A stretch of DNA of 64,000 bases from Nitratireductor sp. GISD-1A_MAKvit (lineage in GTDB: Bacteria > Pseudomonadota > Alphaproteobacteria > Rhizobiales > Rhizobiaceae), in assembly GCF_040819555.1 (NCBI RefSeq), contig NZ_CP161920.1, forward strand, positions 2,417,001 to 2,481,000, read 5' to 3'. Below the pieces are notes generated by a model. That model ran no database searches. It had not been told where the DNA came from and saw nothing but the letters and a program-made list of their open reading frames with translations. This document shows positions 36,075-44,955 of this stretch, one piece after another (the stretch's first letter is position 1; each line of letters begins with the position of its first letter). The position numbers were made by a program, and so were the translations under genes.

Positions 36075-36536
36075 ATGCGCTTAACGCGACAAACCAATTA
36101 TGCGATTCGGATCCTGATGTATTGCGCCGCCAATGATGGCCGTTTGAGCCGCATATCGGACATCGCCGAAGCCTATTCGCTTTCCGACTTATTCCTGTTC
36201 AAGATCCTGCAGCCGCTGGTCGAACACGGCTTCGTTCAGACCGTCCGTGGGCGGCATGGCGGTGTTCGTCTGGCCAAGCCGGCCTCCGAAATCACCCTGT
36301 TTGATGTGGTGCGTGTCACCGAAGACAATTTCGCCATGGCGGAATGTTTCGAAAATGACGATGCCGACTGCCCTCTGGTCGAAAGCTGCGGCCTCAACGA
36401 AGCCCTGCGCAAGGCTTTGAACGCATTCTTCGAAGTCCTGGCGGATTATACGATCGGCGACCTCGCATCTGCCAAGCCGGATATGCGGCTGCGCCTTGGC
36501 CTCGATGAACTGCCGGAGCGGGTTGCGGCGCGCTAG
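36075..36536 (+). CDS. rirA: Rhizobial iron regulator RirA
   Basis: Rrf2-family iron-sulfur regulator of 153 residues. It has an N-terminal winged HTH (MRLTRQTNYAIRILMYCA, LSRISDIAEAYSLSDLFLFKILQPLVEHGFVQTVRGRHGG). The cluster ligands Cys91, Cys99 and Cys105 (AECFENDDADCPLVESCG) are at the positions known for RirA. With iron present it represses iron-uptake genes. It lies convergent with the haem-uptake operon, 4 bases from hmuV, and IRO boxes are found both before it and before the haem genes. Confidence 0.93.
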   Translation: MRLTRQTNYAIRILMYCAANDGRLSRISDIAEAYSLSDLFLFKILQPLVEHGFVQTVRGRHGGVRLAKPASEITLFDVVRVTEDNFAMAECFENDDADCPLVESCGLNEALRKALNAFFEVLADYTIGDLASAKPDMRLRLGLDELPERVAAR

Positions 36537-36540
36537 CGCG

Positions 36541-37335
36541 TCAGAGTTCGGCCATCTGCGGCAGCACGTATGGCCGCTGTCCCTTCGGCGGGGCGCCGAC
36601 CCTGATCCTGCATTCGAACACGTCGGAAACGAGCGCGTCGTTGAACACCTCATCTGGCGCGCCCCTGGCCACCAGCCGCCCGCGGTGCAGCATGGCAACC
36701 TGATGGGCGAACCGTGCCGTCAGGTTCAGATCATGCATGACGGCGAAAACGCCCCCCCCTGCGGCCGCAAACTCTGCGGCGATGCCCATGATGATGAGCT
36801 GGTGTTTGATGTCGAGACTGGAAACCGGCTCGTCGAGCAACAGATAGCGCGGCTCTCCGTCCAGCACCGGGCGCCAGACCTGGCAAAGCACGCGCGCCAG
36901 CTGAACGCGCTGTTGTTCGCCACCAGAAAGCTCCTGATAATAGCGACCGGCGAAACCATCCAGATCGACACGCGCAAGCGCCCTTTCCGGCAGGCGCGCC
37001 TGTTCGTCCGGGCTTGCACCGGAACGTCCGCCTAGAAGCCCGAGCTTTACGACCTCGCGCACCGTGTAGGGAAAGGAGAGCGCGCTCGCCTGCGGAAGTA
37101 CGGCCCGGTGCTGCGCCGCCTGCCACGGTTTCAAGGCTTTAAGCCGCCTCCCGTTGAGCGTCACGTCACCGCTGAACGCCACATCGCCGGAAATCGCCTT
37201 CAGAAAGGTCGTCTTCCCCGAACCGTTCGGCCCCACGATTGCCGTGACACTGCCCGGCTTGACCGCAAGGCCGAGGCCGTGAAGGATTTCCTTCCTGCCC
37301 AGGCGAACCGAAAGATCTTTCACCTCGATCGACAT
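36541..37335 (-). CDS. hmuV: Haem ABC transporter ATP-binding protein HmuV
   Basis: ATPase of 264 residues of the FecE/HmuV type: Walker A VGPNGSGKTTFLKAI, a QASALSFPYTVREVV Q-loop region, signature LSGGEQQRVQLARVL, Walker B YLLLDEPVSSLDIKH and MHDLNL. The insertion QVWRPVLDGEPR before Walker B is typical of HmuV. ATG overlaps the hmuU stop by one base. Last gene of hemP-hmuSTUV. Confidence 0.92.
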   Translation of the reverse strand: MSIEVKDLSVRLGRKEILHGLGLAVKPGSVTAIVGPNGSGKTTFLKAISGDVAFSGDVTLNGRRLKALKPWQAAQHRAVLPQASALSFPYTVREVVKLGLLGGRSGASPDEQARLPERALARVDLDGFAGRYYQELSGGEQQRVQLARVLCQVWRPVLDGEPRYLLLDEPVSSLDIKHQLIIMGIAAEFAAAGGGVFAVMHDLNLTARFAHQVAMLHRGRLVARGAPDEVFNDALVSDVFECRIRVGAPPKGQRPYVLPQMAEL

Positions 37336-38436
37336 TACAGGTCAAGCACTCCCCTCTGACGCAGCAGGATCCACAGAAAGAACGGCGCTCCGATGGTTGC
37401 CGTCACAATGCCGATCGGCAGTTCGGCAGGGGCAACCACCACACGGCTGATTGCGTCGGCCACGAGAAGGAGGCTGGCCCCCAAAAGAGCGGAAGCCGGC
37501 AGCAGGTAGCGGTGTTCCGGCCCGATTGTCAGACGCAGGAGATGCGGCACCACGATCCCCACAAAGCCGATCCCGCCAGCAACCGCAACGGAAGCGCCCG
37601 TGCCGGCGGCAACGGCAAGTATTGCGGAGTTCTTGACGCGCTGGACCCGAATTCCAAGGTGGTTGGCCGTTGCCTCGCCCAGCACCATGGCATCCAGTCC
37701 GCGCGCAAGAAACGGCGCCGCCAGAAGGGCGGTAACAATGACAGGCCCGGCAGCCCAGACCTTGGTCCAGGTGGCACCGGCAAGCGACCCCAGCCCCCAG
37801 AAGGTCAGATCCCGCAATTGCTGATCATCGGCAATGAAAACCAGCATGCCCGAAAGTGCCCCGGCCAGCGCGCCAAGGGCAATACCCGCCAGCAGCATCG
37901 TGGCAATCGAGGTCTGTCCACGGCGGGTTGCCACGCGATAAAGCAGCAATGTGGAAACAAGCCCGCCGAAAAACGCGGCCAGCGGAAGCCCGTAGATTCC
38001 GAAGATCGAGATCACCGGCGCAAGAAAGGATCCGCCAAGCACGATCACGACAATCGCGCCAAGCCCCGCACCGGATGCCACACCCACAATGCCCGGATCG
38101 GCGAGCGGGTTGCGAAAAAGCCCCTGCATCACCGCACCGGAGACGGCGAGCGATGCACCGATCAGACTTCCCAGAATAACCCTTGGCAGTCGAATATCGC
38201 CGATGACGATGCGGTCGCGATGCGACAGCGCATCGGCCCCCACCCCTCAGCCAGGTCGAAAGTGCGGTCAGGAGCGACGCGTCGGAAGCACCAGACCCCA
38301 GGCTAAGTATGAAAAGGGCCGCGTAAAGCAAGAGCAGGCCAAGAATGACCGCACGGGCGCGCGACGAGCGATCGCCATCCACATCCCGCCGGGGATACCA
38401 CCCGTGTGTCGGCGCTATGTCGTCACGTAAAGCCAT
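37335..38436 (-). CDS. hmuU: Haem ABC transporter permease HmuU (frameshifted)
   Basis: FecCD-type permease of about 366 residues and ten helices. ATG at 38436 is one base after the hmuT stop. The frame breaks in a five-C run (38237-38241 on the plus strand). With four it reads [60 protein letters not shown], the conserved FecCD opening. The rest, with IGFVGIVVPHLLRL and GIVTATIGAPFFLWILL, is intact. Moves haem from HmuT into the cytosol. Confidence 0.88.
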
Positions 38437-38437
38437 G

Positions 38438-39403
38438 TCAATCGGTAACTGCGGCAGGTTCGTGCAGGGCTTTTGCAAGATCCCGAACGGCTGCGGCCGT
38501 GCGCGGGCCAAACCCCAGAAGATAGGAGCCATCCATCTCGATCACTTTTCCGCTTTTCCCCGCAGGGGTGAGCGAAATGGCGGGATGCGAGAGAATTTCC
38601 TGTTTCCTGCCATGCCCACCGATGGATTGCTTCATCAGCAGCACCGCATCAGGCTCCAGACCGATGATGGCTTCATCGGACAATTCGCGAAAGCCTGAAA
38701 ACAGGGCCAGTGCGTTCACGCCGCCAGCCATGCGGATGATCCCGTCGGCCGAGGTGCCCGTGCCGGATGCGAGGATCCGCCCGTCCCGCACGCCCAGCAC
38801 GAAAAGAACCCGCATACCATCGGCCCTGCCCCGTGCTTCAAGCTGTGCCTCTGCCAGGTCGGCGCTGACCTTGCGCGCAAGTGCTTCCGCCTTGTCGTCC
38901 ACGCCAAGAGCGGCGCCCACAATGCGGATCTTTTTCACGATGGCCTCGCTGTCAAAGCCTTCCGGCACCAGAACCAGCGGAACATCGGCGGCTTCCAGAA
39001 CCTCCATGGTTTCGACAGGGCCGCTCCCCTGTGAGGCAAGTATCGCGGTCGGTGCGAGCGAGAGCACGCCTTCGGGAGAAAGGGCCCGCATATAGCCTAT
39101 ATCCGGCAGGTCTCTTGCCGCCGGCGGGTAGGTGCTGGTCCTGTCGCGCGCAATCAACCGGTCGCCTTCACCAAGTTCATGGACGATCTCGGTAATGGCC
39201 CCACCGATCGTTATCAGCCTGCTGGTGTCGGCAAATGGAGCAACCGCCTCCTGCGCGGAAACTGAAAACGGTACTACGATCAGACCCGCCGCGACGAAAG
39301 CGAGCCGGGCCATGTGCTGCATCCAGCGCCGCCCCGGGGTTTTGCCCGTTCTTTTTGTGAAAGCGAGGCTCCTTTCCGAAGGACACGTCGAGCCGGCCAT
39401 CAT
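38438..39403 (-). CDS. hmuT: Haem-binding periplasmic protein HmuT
   Basis: Periplasmic haem receptor of 321 residues; a signal peptide (LAFVAAGLIVVPFSVSAQ) follows a long N-terminal extension, so the start may be the ATG some 27-30 codons later. Class III binding-protein features: TIGGAITEIVHELGEGDRLIARDRTSTYP, with the Tyr of STYPP as a haem ligand candidate, ALSPEGVLSLAPTAILAS, and a C-terminal lobe. The listed start overlaps hmuS by 4 bases (ATGA). Confidence 0.88.
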   Translation of the reverse strand: MMAGSTCPSERSLAFTKRTGKTPGRRWMQHMARLAFVAAGLIVVPFSVSAQEAVAPFADTSRLITIGGAITEIVHELGEGDRLIARDRTSTYPPAARDLPDIGYMRALSPEGVLSLAPTAILASQGSGPVETMEVLEAADVPLVLVPEGFDSEAIVKKIRIVGAALGVDDKAEALARKVSADLAEAQLEARGRADGMRVLFVLGVRDGRILASGTGTSADGIIRMAGGVNALALFSGFRELSDEAIIGLEPDAVLLMKQSIGGHGRKQEILSHPAISLTPAGKSGKVIEMDGSYLLGFGPRTAAAVRDLAKALHEPAAVTD

Positions 39404-40458
39404 GCGACCTGTCCGCTGGCCTGCCGCGGCAGGTTTTCAACCATTGTTCGCCAGTCTGGCCGTTCGGCCTGCCCCTCAAGGCGTTCACCGAAGAACTGGG
39501 CGATCAGACGGCCGTCCGCGTCATAAGCCTCCATGGACGTCACATGGCCGTCCTTGGTCGGTTTGCGCACCGCCCACAATTCCTTCACATGATCCGTTCT
39601 CAGATGCAGATTGAAGCCTGGATCGAGAATGTTGATCCAGGGGCCCATCGGTTTCACGGTTTTGATTGCGCCGGTGTGGATCTGAATGCACCCACTGCTT
39701 CCGACAAAGCACATGATCGGGACCTCACCATTGACCGCCTGATGAAGCATTGTCGTCAATGCGTCTTCCTCCAGACGCCAGGCATAGTCTTCACCGATCA
39801 GATGCACGGCCTGATGCCGGGTCAGTTTGAGCTGCTTCAAGATGCCAAAGAGCTGATGAACATCGGTCATCGCGCTCCAGCGGTCACGCAGCACATTTGC
39901 CGCCGGCAACACATCGCCTGGCACCTCATCGACTATCTTGTCAGCCTGAACCTCGATCGGTGAAACCTGATCCTCGTGATGCAGATCTTCGATGAGCTTT
40001 TGATAGGCATAAAGGCTGGAAGCTGGACGCAGATGAACCTTGTGCACGGCATCGCCCGCTTTATCGAAGAACTGCAGGCTGCGCCTCACATCATCGCCAG
40101 CGCGCTTCTCCACCGCAAAACCGTATGCCCAACGGGCGGGAAAAATGCGCAGATCGATGTCCCGCCCGAGCACCAGCGCATGCTGCGCTCCGACGGTGAT
40201 TTTCTCGTAGACCCCGACTTTCTCATGCACCGCGCTTTCGTTGCGTGTGAGCGCCATGACTTCACCAACCGCTTCGAGCGCGGGGAGAATCCGGGAAACA
40301 TCCGGATCGATTCGTGTAACCCCCTGCCCCAGATGGGCAGCGAGCAGTTCTGCCTCTGAAATGCCGAGCGCCACCGCCAAGTCGCGCTCCCGCATTTTCG
40401 GATTTTCGCTCCGGGCACGCCTGATTTCAGCCGGACCGCGGACAGCCTGAATGTTCAT
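39400..40458 (-). CDS. hmuS: Haemin-degrading/trafficking factor HmuS
   Basis: Cytosolic protein of 352 residues of the HemS/ChuX family, with two similar halves (VMALTRNESAVHEKVGVYEKI and the corresponding ALTTMLHQAVNGEVPIMCFVGSSGCIQIHTG). Binds imported haem and in rhizobia is linked with haem breakdown or handover. Between hemP and hmuT; 9 bases after hemP. Confidence 0.9.
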   Translation of the reverse strand: MNIQAVRGPAEIRRARSENPKMRERDLAVALGISEAELLAAHLGQGVTRIDPDVSRILPALEAVGEVMALTRNESAVHEKVGVYEKITVGAQHALVLGRDIDLRIFPARWAYGFAVEKRAGDDVRRSLQFFDKAGDAVHKVHLRPASSLYAYQKLIEDLHHEDQVSPIEVQADKIVDEVPGDVLPAANVLRDRWSAMTDVHQLFGILKQLKLTRHQAVHLIGEDYAWRLEEDALTTMLHQAVNGEVPIMCFVGSSGCIQIHTGAIKTVKPMGPWINILDPGFNLHLRTDHVKELWAVRKPTKDGHVTSMEAYDADGRLIAQFFGERLEGQAERPDWRTMVENLPRQASGQVA

Positions 40459-40467
40459 CGTGACAAC

Positions 40468-40668
40468 CTACTTGTTGAGAATCAGCTTGCCCTGACGGGT
40501 GATCTTGAGACGGTAGTAGGCGCCATGGTGCTCAATACCGATTTCGCGTCGCCCACCAAAGAGATCGGCGCTGGAAATCGTGCGATCCGGCGTGACGCCA
40601 CCTTGCCTCACGGCCAAATGCTGAATGTCTGCCTGCCCACGTGGGTTGATCGACAAATAGGTCTTCAT
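40468..40668 (-). CDS. hemP: Haemin uptake protein HemP/HmuP
   Basis: Protein of 66 residues with the HemP core TISSADLFGGRREIGIEHHGAYYRLKITRQGKLILNK. In Bradyrhizobium, HmuP is required with Irr for expression of the haem receptor and operon. First gene of the minus-strand haem operon, divergent from the TonB-dependent receptor, with an IRO box between them. Confidence 0.9.
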   Translation of the reverse strand: MKTYLSINPRGQADIQHLAVRQGGVTPDRTISSADLFGGRREIGIEHHGAYYRLKITRQGKLILNK

Positions 40669-40741
40669 TGGAAAAAACCTCCGTTTTTAATTCGGACGCA
40701 ATGGCTCGCATCGCGGCGGTGAAATCTGCAATTCATTTTCT

Positions 40742-40756
40742 TGACTTTCATTATCA
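40742..40756. promoter_or_regulatory. IRO box between hemP and the haem receptor
   Basis: TGA-CTTTCATTA-TCA matches TGA-N9-TCA and resembles the box upstream of rirA. It lies 74 bases before hemP and 120 before the receptor gene, in an AT-rich patch, so RirA could repress both directions when iron is plentiful. Confidence 0.72.
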
Positions 40757-40875
40757 TATTTTATAGCCACCGCAATACCGGAGTTAATTTATCAAGATAT
40801 GTTTCTTAGCCGGTTTACCGTCGGCAAGCCAGCGCCAGTCGACATTTCCTGTTAGATTGCTGGAGAATCTGGGGC

Positions 40876-42942
40876 ATGCGGAATTCCAAACTAAGCGCAA
40901 AACTTTCTCTGCTTTGCGGAACGTCGATGGCGACGATGGTTATGGCCATGAATGCCATGGCAGAGGAAACAACCACGCTCATGGCGCGGGAAAACGGCAG
41001 CGTCACGCTGCTCGACCGAATCACTATTGTTAGTCGAACCGGCGAAAGCGCCGTTAATTCAATGGCTTCTGTCAGCCAGATCAGCGGCGAGGAGCTTGAG
41101 CGCCGCATGGCGACCAATGCGAACGACATCTTTTTCGGCGTGCCGGGAATCAAGGTCTATTCCGACGGTCGCCCGGCGGTGAGCAATTTCAACATTCGCG
41201 GACTTCAGGATGCCGGTCGCGTCTCCGTCATCGTGGATGGTGCCCGCCAGAATTTTCACAAGGCGGGGCATGAGGTTTCCCGCATGTTCTGGCTCGATCC
41301 GCAGCTCGTCCAGCAGGTGGATGTCATACGCGGCCCGAGTGCGAACACGTTTGGTTCGGGAGCGATTGGCGGTGTCGTCTATTTTGAGACGAAAAAGCCG
41401 GGTGATTTTCTGAAAGAAGACGAGAATTTCGCTGTCTCTCTGACCGGCCGGTACGAATCCAACGGCTCCGGCTGGACCACAAGCGCCATCGGCGCCTATC
41501 GCTTCAATGATGCCGCCTCCGTTCTGGCAAACATCGTGTGGCGCGACTACGGCGAGTACAAGGATGGCGACGGCTCGCGGGTCGAAAACTCCGGCTTCGA
41601 CGTGCTGAGCGGCCACGTCAAGGCAACCCTCAAACCGACCGAACACAGCGAACTGACACTGGGCTGGACCGGCTCCGAGGATCAATGGTCGTCGACCAAC
41701 ACGCGAGACTATCAGCTCGACAGCAACACCTTCACCGGCGAGTTCAAGATCTCCGATGCCGAGGAAAAGTGGCTGAACCTCAACATCAAGGCGGCGGTCA
41801 ACCAGATCGATCTGACCCAGACCGACAGGGGCCGCCGAGCGGGAACGTCCAGCTACGATCTTCGAACCAGCAGTTTCGACATCTGGAACACATCCTATTT
41901 CGATACCGGCCTGATTTCCCACGAGTTGACGGTGGGCGGCGACTGGGTTCACGACGATTTCGCCTCCACAGCACCGTTTGGAGGTGCCGACACCTACAAT
42001 CCAACCGGCACCCGAAGCGTCTGGGGTGCCTATGTGCAGGACAAGCTCACCTATGACTGGCTCGAGGTGGTCGCGGGGCTGCGCTACGATTCCTATGAAC
42101 TGGAAGCTTCCAGCAAGAGTTCGGGCGACCGGTTTTCGCCGCGCCTCAGTGTCGGCGTTTCCCCCTTCAGGGAAGGCGCTCTTTCCGGGTTGCAGGTCTA
42201 TGGCTCCTATTCGGAAGGCTATCGCGCGCCCAACACGTCCGAAGCCTTCATCACAGGGGGACACGCCTATCCCGGCTTCAGCTTCGCGTTCCTGCCCAAT
42301 CCCGACCTGAGACCTGAAACCGGCAAGACCTGGGAAGCCGGCATCAACTACACGGCCGACGGGCTCTTCAATTCCGAAGACACGCTGCGGCTCAAGGCTG
42401 CTTATTTCCACAACGACATCGACGACTACATAACCATTCCCACCATGCGCGCCATGCCTGGCAGTGAGTGCGCCAGTCTCGGGCACTCGATGTGCGCGCA
42501 GTACCAAAACGTCTACAACGCAAAAATTCAGGGCTTCGAACTTGAAGGCCGCTACGATGCCGGGCGCTATTTTGCCGGCCTGGGCATTTCCATCATCGAT
42601 GGCCACCAGGTCGACCGGAACGGGGTCCAGTCGGATCTCAAGACCATTCCTTCGGCCAGCGTCACGCTCGATGGCGGCATGCGTTTTCTCGAACGCCGCC
42701 TGACGCTCGGTGGCGAGGTCCAGTACAACAAGGCTCCAAGCGGAACCACCTTCGCCGAGGACTACACGCTGGTAAATCTCTACGCAAACTACCAGGCCAG
42801 CGAGAATCTGCGGTTTGATTTCCGCGTCGACAATCTGTTCGATAAGAAATACGTGCTGCCGATCGTCGACGTTTCGGACGGAATGCATGCCCAACCCGGC
42901 CTGACCGTGAAACTGGGCGCGACCATGCGCTTTGGAGGATAA
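40876..42942 (+). CDS. TonB-dependent haem/haemoglobin receptor
   Basis: Outer-membrane receptor of 688 residues of the HmuR/BhuR type. A signal peptide is followed by a plug (LLDRITIVSRTGESAVNSMASVSQISGEELERRM as TonB box and plug start, FNIRGLQDAGRVSVIVDGARQNF, DVIRGPSANTFGSGAIGGVVYFETK) and a 22-strand barrel. YGSYSEGYRAPNTSEAFITGG corresponds to the FRAP/NPNL region of haem receptors, with PNPDLRPETGKTWEAG after it. The C-terminus ends in an aromatic-containing strand (LGATMRFGG). First gene of an operon with its own TonB-ExbB-ExbD. Confidence 0.92.
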   Translation: MRNSKLSAKLSLLCGTSMATMVMAMNAMAEETTTLMARENGSVTLLDRITIVSRTGESAVNSMASVSQISGEELERRMATNANDIFFGVPGIKVYSDGRPAVSNFNIRGLQDAGRVSVIVDGARQNFHKAGHEVSRMFWLDPQLVQQVDVIRGPSANTFGSGAIGGVVYFETKKPGDFLKEDENFAVSLTGRYESNGSGWTTSAIGAYRFNDAASVLANIVWRDYGEYKDGDGSRVENSGFDVLSGHVKATLKPTEHSELTLGWTGSEDQWSSTNTRDYQLDSNTFTGEFKISDAEEKWLNLNIKAAVNQIDLTQTDRGRRAGTSSYDLRTSSFDIWNTSYFDTGLISHELTVGGDWVHDDFASTAPFGGADTYNPTGTRSVWGAYVQDKLTYDWLEVVAGLRYDSYELEASSKSSGDRFSPRLSVGVSPFREGALSGLQVYGSYSEGYRAPNTSEAFITGGHAYPGFSFAFLPNPDLRPETGKTWEAGINYTADGLFNSEDTLRLKAAYFHNDIDDYITIPTMRAMPGSECASLGHSMCAQYQNVYNAKIQGFELEGRYDAGRYFAGLGISIIDGHQVDRNGVQSDLKTIPSASVTLDGGMRFLERRLTLGGEVQYNKAPSGTTFAEDYTLVNLYANYQASENLRFDFRVDNLFDKKYVLPIVDVSDGMHAQPGLTVKLGATMRFGG

Positions 42943-42943
42943 G

Positions 42944-43405
42944 ATGCCGTCTCGATTATCAATCTGCCACCCGCTCTCCATCGCCAGCGCCTTTGCGCTG
43001 GCGATGGCTGGCACCCTGGCCACGCCTGTGCCCCTGTCGGCGCAGGAAGCTTCTTCCGGTGCGATCCGGCTGGAGCTCAACGCTTTGCAGAAAAGCGAGA
43101 AAGGCTGTCGCATTGCCTTCGTGGTCGAAAATGCACTTGGCCGCGACATCGATAAGGCGGCTTATGAGATCGCGCTTTTCAGCAAGGAAGGGCTCGTCGA
43201 GCGGCTTCTTGTGCTCGACTTTCAGGCATTGCCCAATGAAAAAACCAAGGTGCGCCGGTTCGATCTGGCCGATACGGACTGCGCCTCCATCGGGCGCGTT
43301 CTCATCAACGATGCTTCCGCGTGCGAGGGCGACGGGATAGAGCCGCAGGACTGTATTTCCCGGCTGGAGGCAACCAGCCGAGGCACGGTCACTTTCGGCA
43401 AATAG
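42944..43405 (+). CDS. Secreted four-Cys protein of unknown function, haem-receptor operon
   Basis: Protein of 153 residues, with a signal peptide ending PLSAQEAS and a compact domain of unknown function. Four Cys (KGCRIA, DTDCAS, SACEG, PQDCIS) could form two disulfides. I do not recognise the family with certainty. It starts one base after the receptor stop and ends 45 bases before exbB. Position suggests a periplasmic helper for haem capture or TonB function. Not a lipoprotein by its signal. Confidence 0.75.
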   Translation: MPSRLSICHPLSIASAFALAMAGTLATPVPLSAQEASSGAIRLELNALQKSEKGCRIAFVVENALGRDIDKAAYEIALFSKEGLVERLLVLDFQALPNEKTKVRRFDLADTDCASIGRVLINDASACEGDGIEPQDCISRLEATSRGTVTFGK

Positions 43406-43450
43406 GCTCCAGAACAACCACTGGCCAACAAAACCCACAGGAATGCCCAA

Positions 43451-44158
43451 ATGTTCGACGGCGTCATCTCTTCGATAGGTTCCTTTCTCAGGCTCGGCGG
43501 TCCGGTTGTGGCGATTCTCATCGCCCTGTCGGTCTTCGCGCTTGCGCTGATCCTTCTCAAATTCACGCAGTTCCAGCGCGAAAGGGTCGGCCGGCACGGG
43601 CGTTCGAACCGCGCTTTGCACGCATGGTTTCACCACAACCAGGCCGATGCGCGCTCCCTGCTTGCCAATGCGCGTTCACCTTTGGAGGAAACGCTGGCGA
43701 CCACAATGCGGCTTGCAGCGGCAAAAGCCGACAAGAGCGCAGTGGAAGACGAGGTCAGCCGTCTGGCGCTTGGTCGCCTTCACGATCTGCAGCGCGGCTT
43801 TCGCGCGCTTGATGCCATTGCCCAGGTTGCCCCGCTCCTCGGCCTGTTCGGCACGGTTCTCGGCATGATCGAAGCCTTCCAGAGGCTTCAGCAGGCGGGC
43901 AATTCAGTGGACCCGTCTCTGCTGGCCGGGGGCATCTGGGTGGCGCTCCTCACCACCGCGTGCGGCCTCGCAGTTGCGATGCCCGTTTCGCTGGTTCTCA
44001 CCTGGTTCGAGACACGCATCGAGAACGAGCGTGTGGCCATAGAAACGATGACGGCGACGGTCCTTTCCCATGGGTCCATCGAAAGGGCCGAGCAAAATGC
44101 AGCCTCGTCCGAAAATGCGGCGCCACGGCTCGTGACAGGGGAAACCTATGCACATTGA
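43451..44158 (+). CDS. exbB: MotA/TolQ/ExbB proton channel protein ExbB
   Basis: Membrane protein of 235 residues with three helices (GGPVVAILIALSVFALALILL, VAPLLGLFGTVLGMIEAF and LLTTACGLAVAMPVSLVL). The motif APLLGLFGTVLGMI is the family signature. Forms the stator with ExbD. Overlaps the next gene by 11 bases. Confidence 0.92.
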   Translation: MFDGVISSIGSFLRLGGPVVAILIALSVFALALILLKFTQFQRERVGRHGRSNRALHAWFHHNQADARSLLANARSPLEETLATTMRLAAAKADKSAVEDEVSRLALGRLHDLQRGFRALDAIAQVAPLLGLFGTVLGMIEAFQRLQQAGNSVDPSLLAGGIWVALLTTACGLAVAMPVSLVLTWFETRIENERVAIETMTATVLSHGSIERAEQNAASSENAAPRLVTGETYAH

Positions 44159-44538
44159 AATGGCAGCAGTCAGAAGGAGAAAGCCGCTCTCGCTCACATC
44201 GCTGATCGATGTGATCTTCCTCCTGCTGCTCTTTTTCATGCTTTCCTCGACCTTCACGCGCTTCGCAAGCGTCGAGATTTCCGGCGGGGCCGGCTTCCGC
44301 CTCCGCAGGCGGCAAGCCTCCCGACGTGCTCCTTCGTGTCGATGATCCGGCGGGCTGGCGTGTCAATGGTCAGATCCTGCCCGAAGACGCCGCCCTCGCC
44401 GAACTGGCCCGCCTTCGTGAGGCGGGTGCCGAAACGGCCGTGCTTCTGGTGCGCGGAAAGCTCACATCCCAACAGCTGGTCAGCGCGGTCGAGCGCATTC
44501 GCCGCAACAGCCAGCTCAACCTGTCCGTCGCGAGGTAA
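44148..44538 (+). CDS. exbD: ExbD-family biopolymer transport protein 1, with conserved Asp (frameshifted)
   Basis: ExbD protein of about 129 residues. One N-terminal helix holds the proton-carrying Asp21 in LIDVIFLLLLFFML. The frame breaks in a G4 run (44286-44289) just after the helix. With three G it continues GGPASASAGGKPPDVLLRVDDPAGWRVNGQ through the periplasmic domain to TAA at 44538. Followed 6 bases on by a second exbD. Confidence 0.84.
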
Positions 44539-44544
44539 TTCGCC

Positions 44545-44955
44545 ATGCTCCGCCTTGCCCGTCCAACACGGCCACGTCAGCGCGAAAGCACGATCGCGCT
44601 GATCAACATCGTGTTTTTGATGCTGATCTTCTTTCTTGTCGCCGGCACGCTCACACCGCCGCTCGACAATGATGTCAGCCTGATTTCCACGCTGGAGGCA
44701 AACCCTTCCGAGCCACCGAATGCGCTGTTCGTTACCGAAGATGGCGAGATGCGCCTGCGCGGCGAAGTCACCGATGCGCGGGCTTTCATGCTCTCGCGTG
44801 CTGAGACGCTGGGCCAGGATGCGGCACGCCAGCTCGAAATCAGGGTCGCAGCCGATCGCGATCTGCCGGCAGCCAGGCTCGTCGACATCGTCGGTGCCCT
44901 CAAGGCAGCCGGCGCCAGCCGGATCAGCATCATCACGGAACGTGCGGCAGAATGA
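44545..44955 (+). CDS. ExbD-family protein 2, Asp replaced by Asn
   Basis: ExbD-like protein of 136 residues. The helix LINIVFLMLIFFLVAGTL aligns with ExbD1, but the key Asp is Asn21. The periplasmic domain is complete. Its stop overlaps the tonB start by 4 bases. Without the acidic side chain it should not carry protons itself; it may be the partner of ExbD1 in a mixed dimer. The interpretation is inferred. Confidence 0.85.
   Translation: MLRLARPTRPRQRESTIALINIVFLMLIFFLVAGTLTPPLDNDVSLISTLEANPSEPPNALFVTEDGEMRLRGEVTDARAFMLSRAETLGQDAARQLEIRVAADRDLPAARLVDIVGALKAAGASRISIITERAAE

Noticed and set aside
41059..43149. 696-codon open frame on the minus strand opposite the haem receptor
   Set aside because: The plus strand encodes a full TonB-dependent receptor with plug and barrel motifs. 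The minus frame has no recognisable domain and is a by-product of GC-rich codon use.
13400..44289. Programmed ribosomal frameshifting as an explanation of the split genes
   Set aside because: The runs are too varied, lack a common slippery heptamer and downstream structure, and occur in nine unrelated genes whose homologues need no recoding.
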